Source: Leptolyngbya iicbica LK
GTDB lineage: Bacteria > Cyanobacteriota > Cyanobacteriia > Phormidesmidales > Phormidesmidaceae
Length of the DNA: 53,896 nucleotides
Direction: 5' to 3'
NCBI RefSeq assembly: GCF_004212215.1
Contig: NZ_QVFV01000008.1
Location: 31,930 to 85,825 of the forward strand
Shown here in pieces: positions 53,781 through 53,896 of this stretch; position 1 is the first letter of the stretch; the number at the start of each line of letters is the position of its first letter. Under the pieces are notes generated by a model. The model ran no database searches, was not told the DNA's origin, and saw only the letters and a list, made by a program, of their open reading frames with translations. Made by a program: the position numbers and the translations under genes.

Positions 53781-53806
53781 GTAGGGGCGCACGGCTGTGC
53801 GGTACG
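53781..53806. repeat. REP-like palindromic repeat
   Basis: GTAGGGGCGCACGGCTGTGCGGTACG contains CGCAC-GGCT-GTGCG. Sequences of this form (GTAGGGGCGCACGGC...) recur between genes in cyanobacteria by recollection. It stands beside the transposase fragment at the right edge and is different from the GTGGGCACTGCCCAC type above. One copy only in the window. Confidence 0.45.
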
Positions 53807-53820
53807 TGTTTAGCGTCGAT

Positions 53821-53895
53821 TTAAGCAGCGCGATTTTGCCGCACCATGGCTTGGGCGACTTGTTCGATGAACGAGTCGCCTCGTTGTTGGCAGGT
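53821..53895 (-). CDS. Transposase, C-terminal fragment (partial at window edge)
   Basis: The last 24 codons of a minus-strand gene that enters from the right edge: CQQRGDSFIEQVAQAMVRQNRAA then TAA at 53821-53823. A C-terminus with Cys, Gln/Arg, Gly, Phe and an amphipathic helix is common in DDE transposases (TCRxQGRxxxxFLxxAL-like end). The frame is open to the edge. The assignment is tentative because so little is visible. Confidence 0.5.
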   Translation of the reverse strand, partial: TCQQRGDSFIEQVAQAMVRQNRAA

Positions 53896-53896
53896 G

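Noticed and set aside
1-53896. Frequent GCGATCGC octamers that might be taken for interspersed operator sites or a CRISPR-like repeat
   Set aside because: This is the HIP1 palindrome, scattered irregularly through genes in many cyanobacteria; it shows no regular spacing or spacers.

Overview
The window is chromosomal DNA of a cyanobacterium. The evidence is the phycobilisome-degradation protein NblA, the sensor kinase NblS/Hik33, the cyanobacterial small RNA Yfr1, a GuaB3-type IMP dehydrogenase, a cyanoexosortase-B cluster and very frequent HIP1 octamers (GCGATCGC). The moderately GC-rich sequence, WD40/AAA signalling proteins, exosortase and glycine-betaine importer suit a large-genome, probably filamentous Leptolyngbya-like lineage with some salt tolerance. 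That placement is inference.

Layout. 1-15 kb is mostly housekeeping: a PEP-CTERM-like secreted protein without a sorting tail, leucyl aminopeptidase (pepA), a Slt70-like lytic transglycosylase, a RodZ-like HTH membrane protein, tatC, a GNAT acetyltransferase, yfr1 beside guaB3, a TrkA/KtrA potassium regulator overlapping anmK, a serine/threonine kinase broken by a one-base frameshift, and a tandem universal stress protein. 15-20 kb holds nblA and, on the other strand, nblS, with a 30-bp-phased direct repeat upstream of nblA, then rlmN. 21-24.6 kb is a proV-proW-proX glycine-betaine import operon. 25-32 kb holds an AtzG/AtzE amidase pair, a lone pseudopilin, a TPR protein, an orphan ABC ATPase, rsmG and an SDR enzyme. 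32.8-36.2 kb is the ctaCDE aa3-type cytochrome c oxidase operon. 36.4-43.2 kb is a minus-strand exopolysaccharide/exosortase cluster: DegT aminotransferase, cyanoexosortase B, its associated protein, a Wza-type export protein and a Wzz/BY-kinase. 43.5-46.5 kb holds small conserved, membrane, lipo- and secreted proteins, two of which end in the same Gly-Tyr-Leu.

47-53.2 kb is the most accessory-looking part: an HTH + AAA-like ATPase, a REP-associated tyrosine transposase (RAYT) flanked by perfect inverted REP palindromes, and a 1312-residue protein with AAA-like, PAS, transmembrane and 14 WD40 units. The window closes with a small lipoprotein, a REP-like palindrome and the C-terminus of a probable transposase.

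Themes: envelope building and export (Slt, RodZ-like, Tat, AnmK, Wza/Wzz, exosortase), stress acclimation (NblS-NblA, Usp, ProVWX, KtrA, Yfr1) and respiration (CtaCDE). The best second-look targets are the AAA/RAYT/AAA-PAS-WD40 locus, the nblA upstream repeats next to nblS, the frameshifted kinase with its uncharacterised C-terminal domain, and the tailless PEP-CTERM-like protein in a genome that encodes an exosortase.
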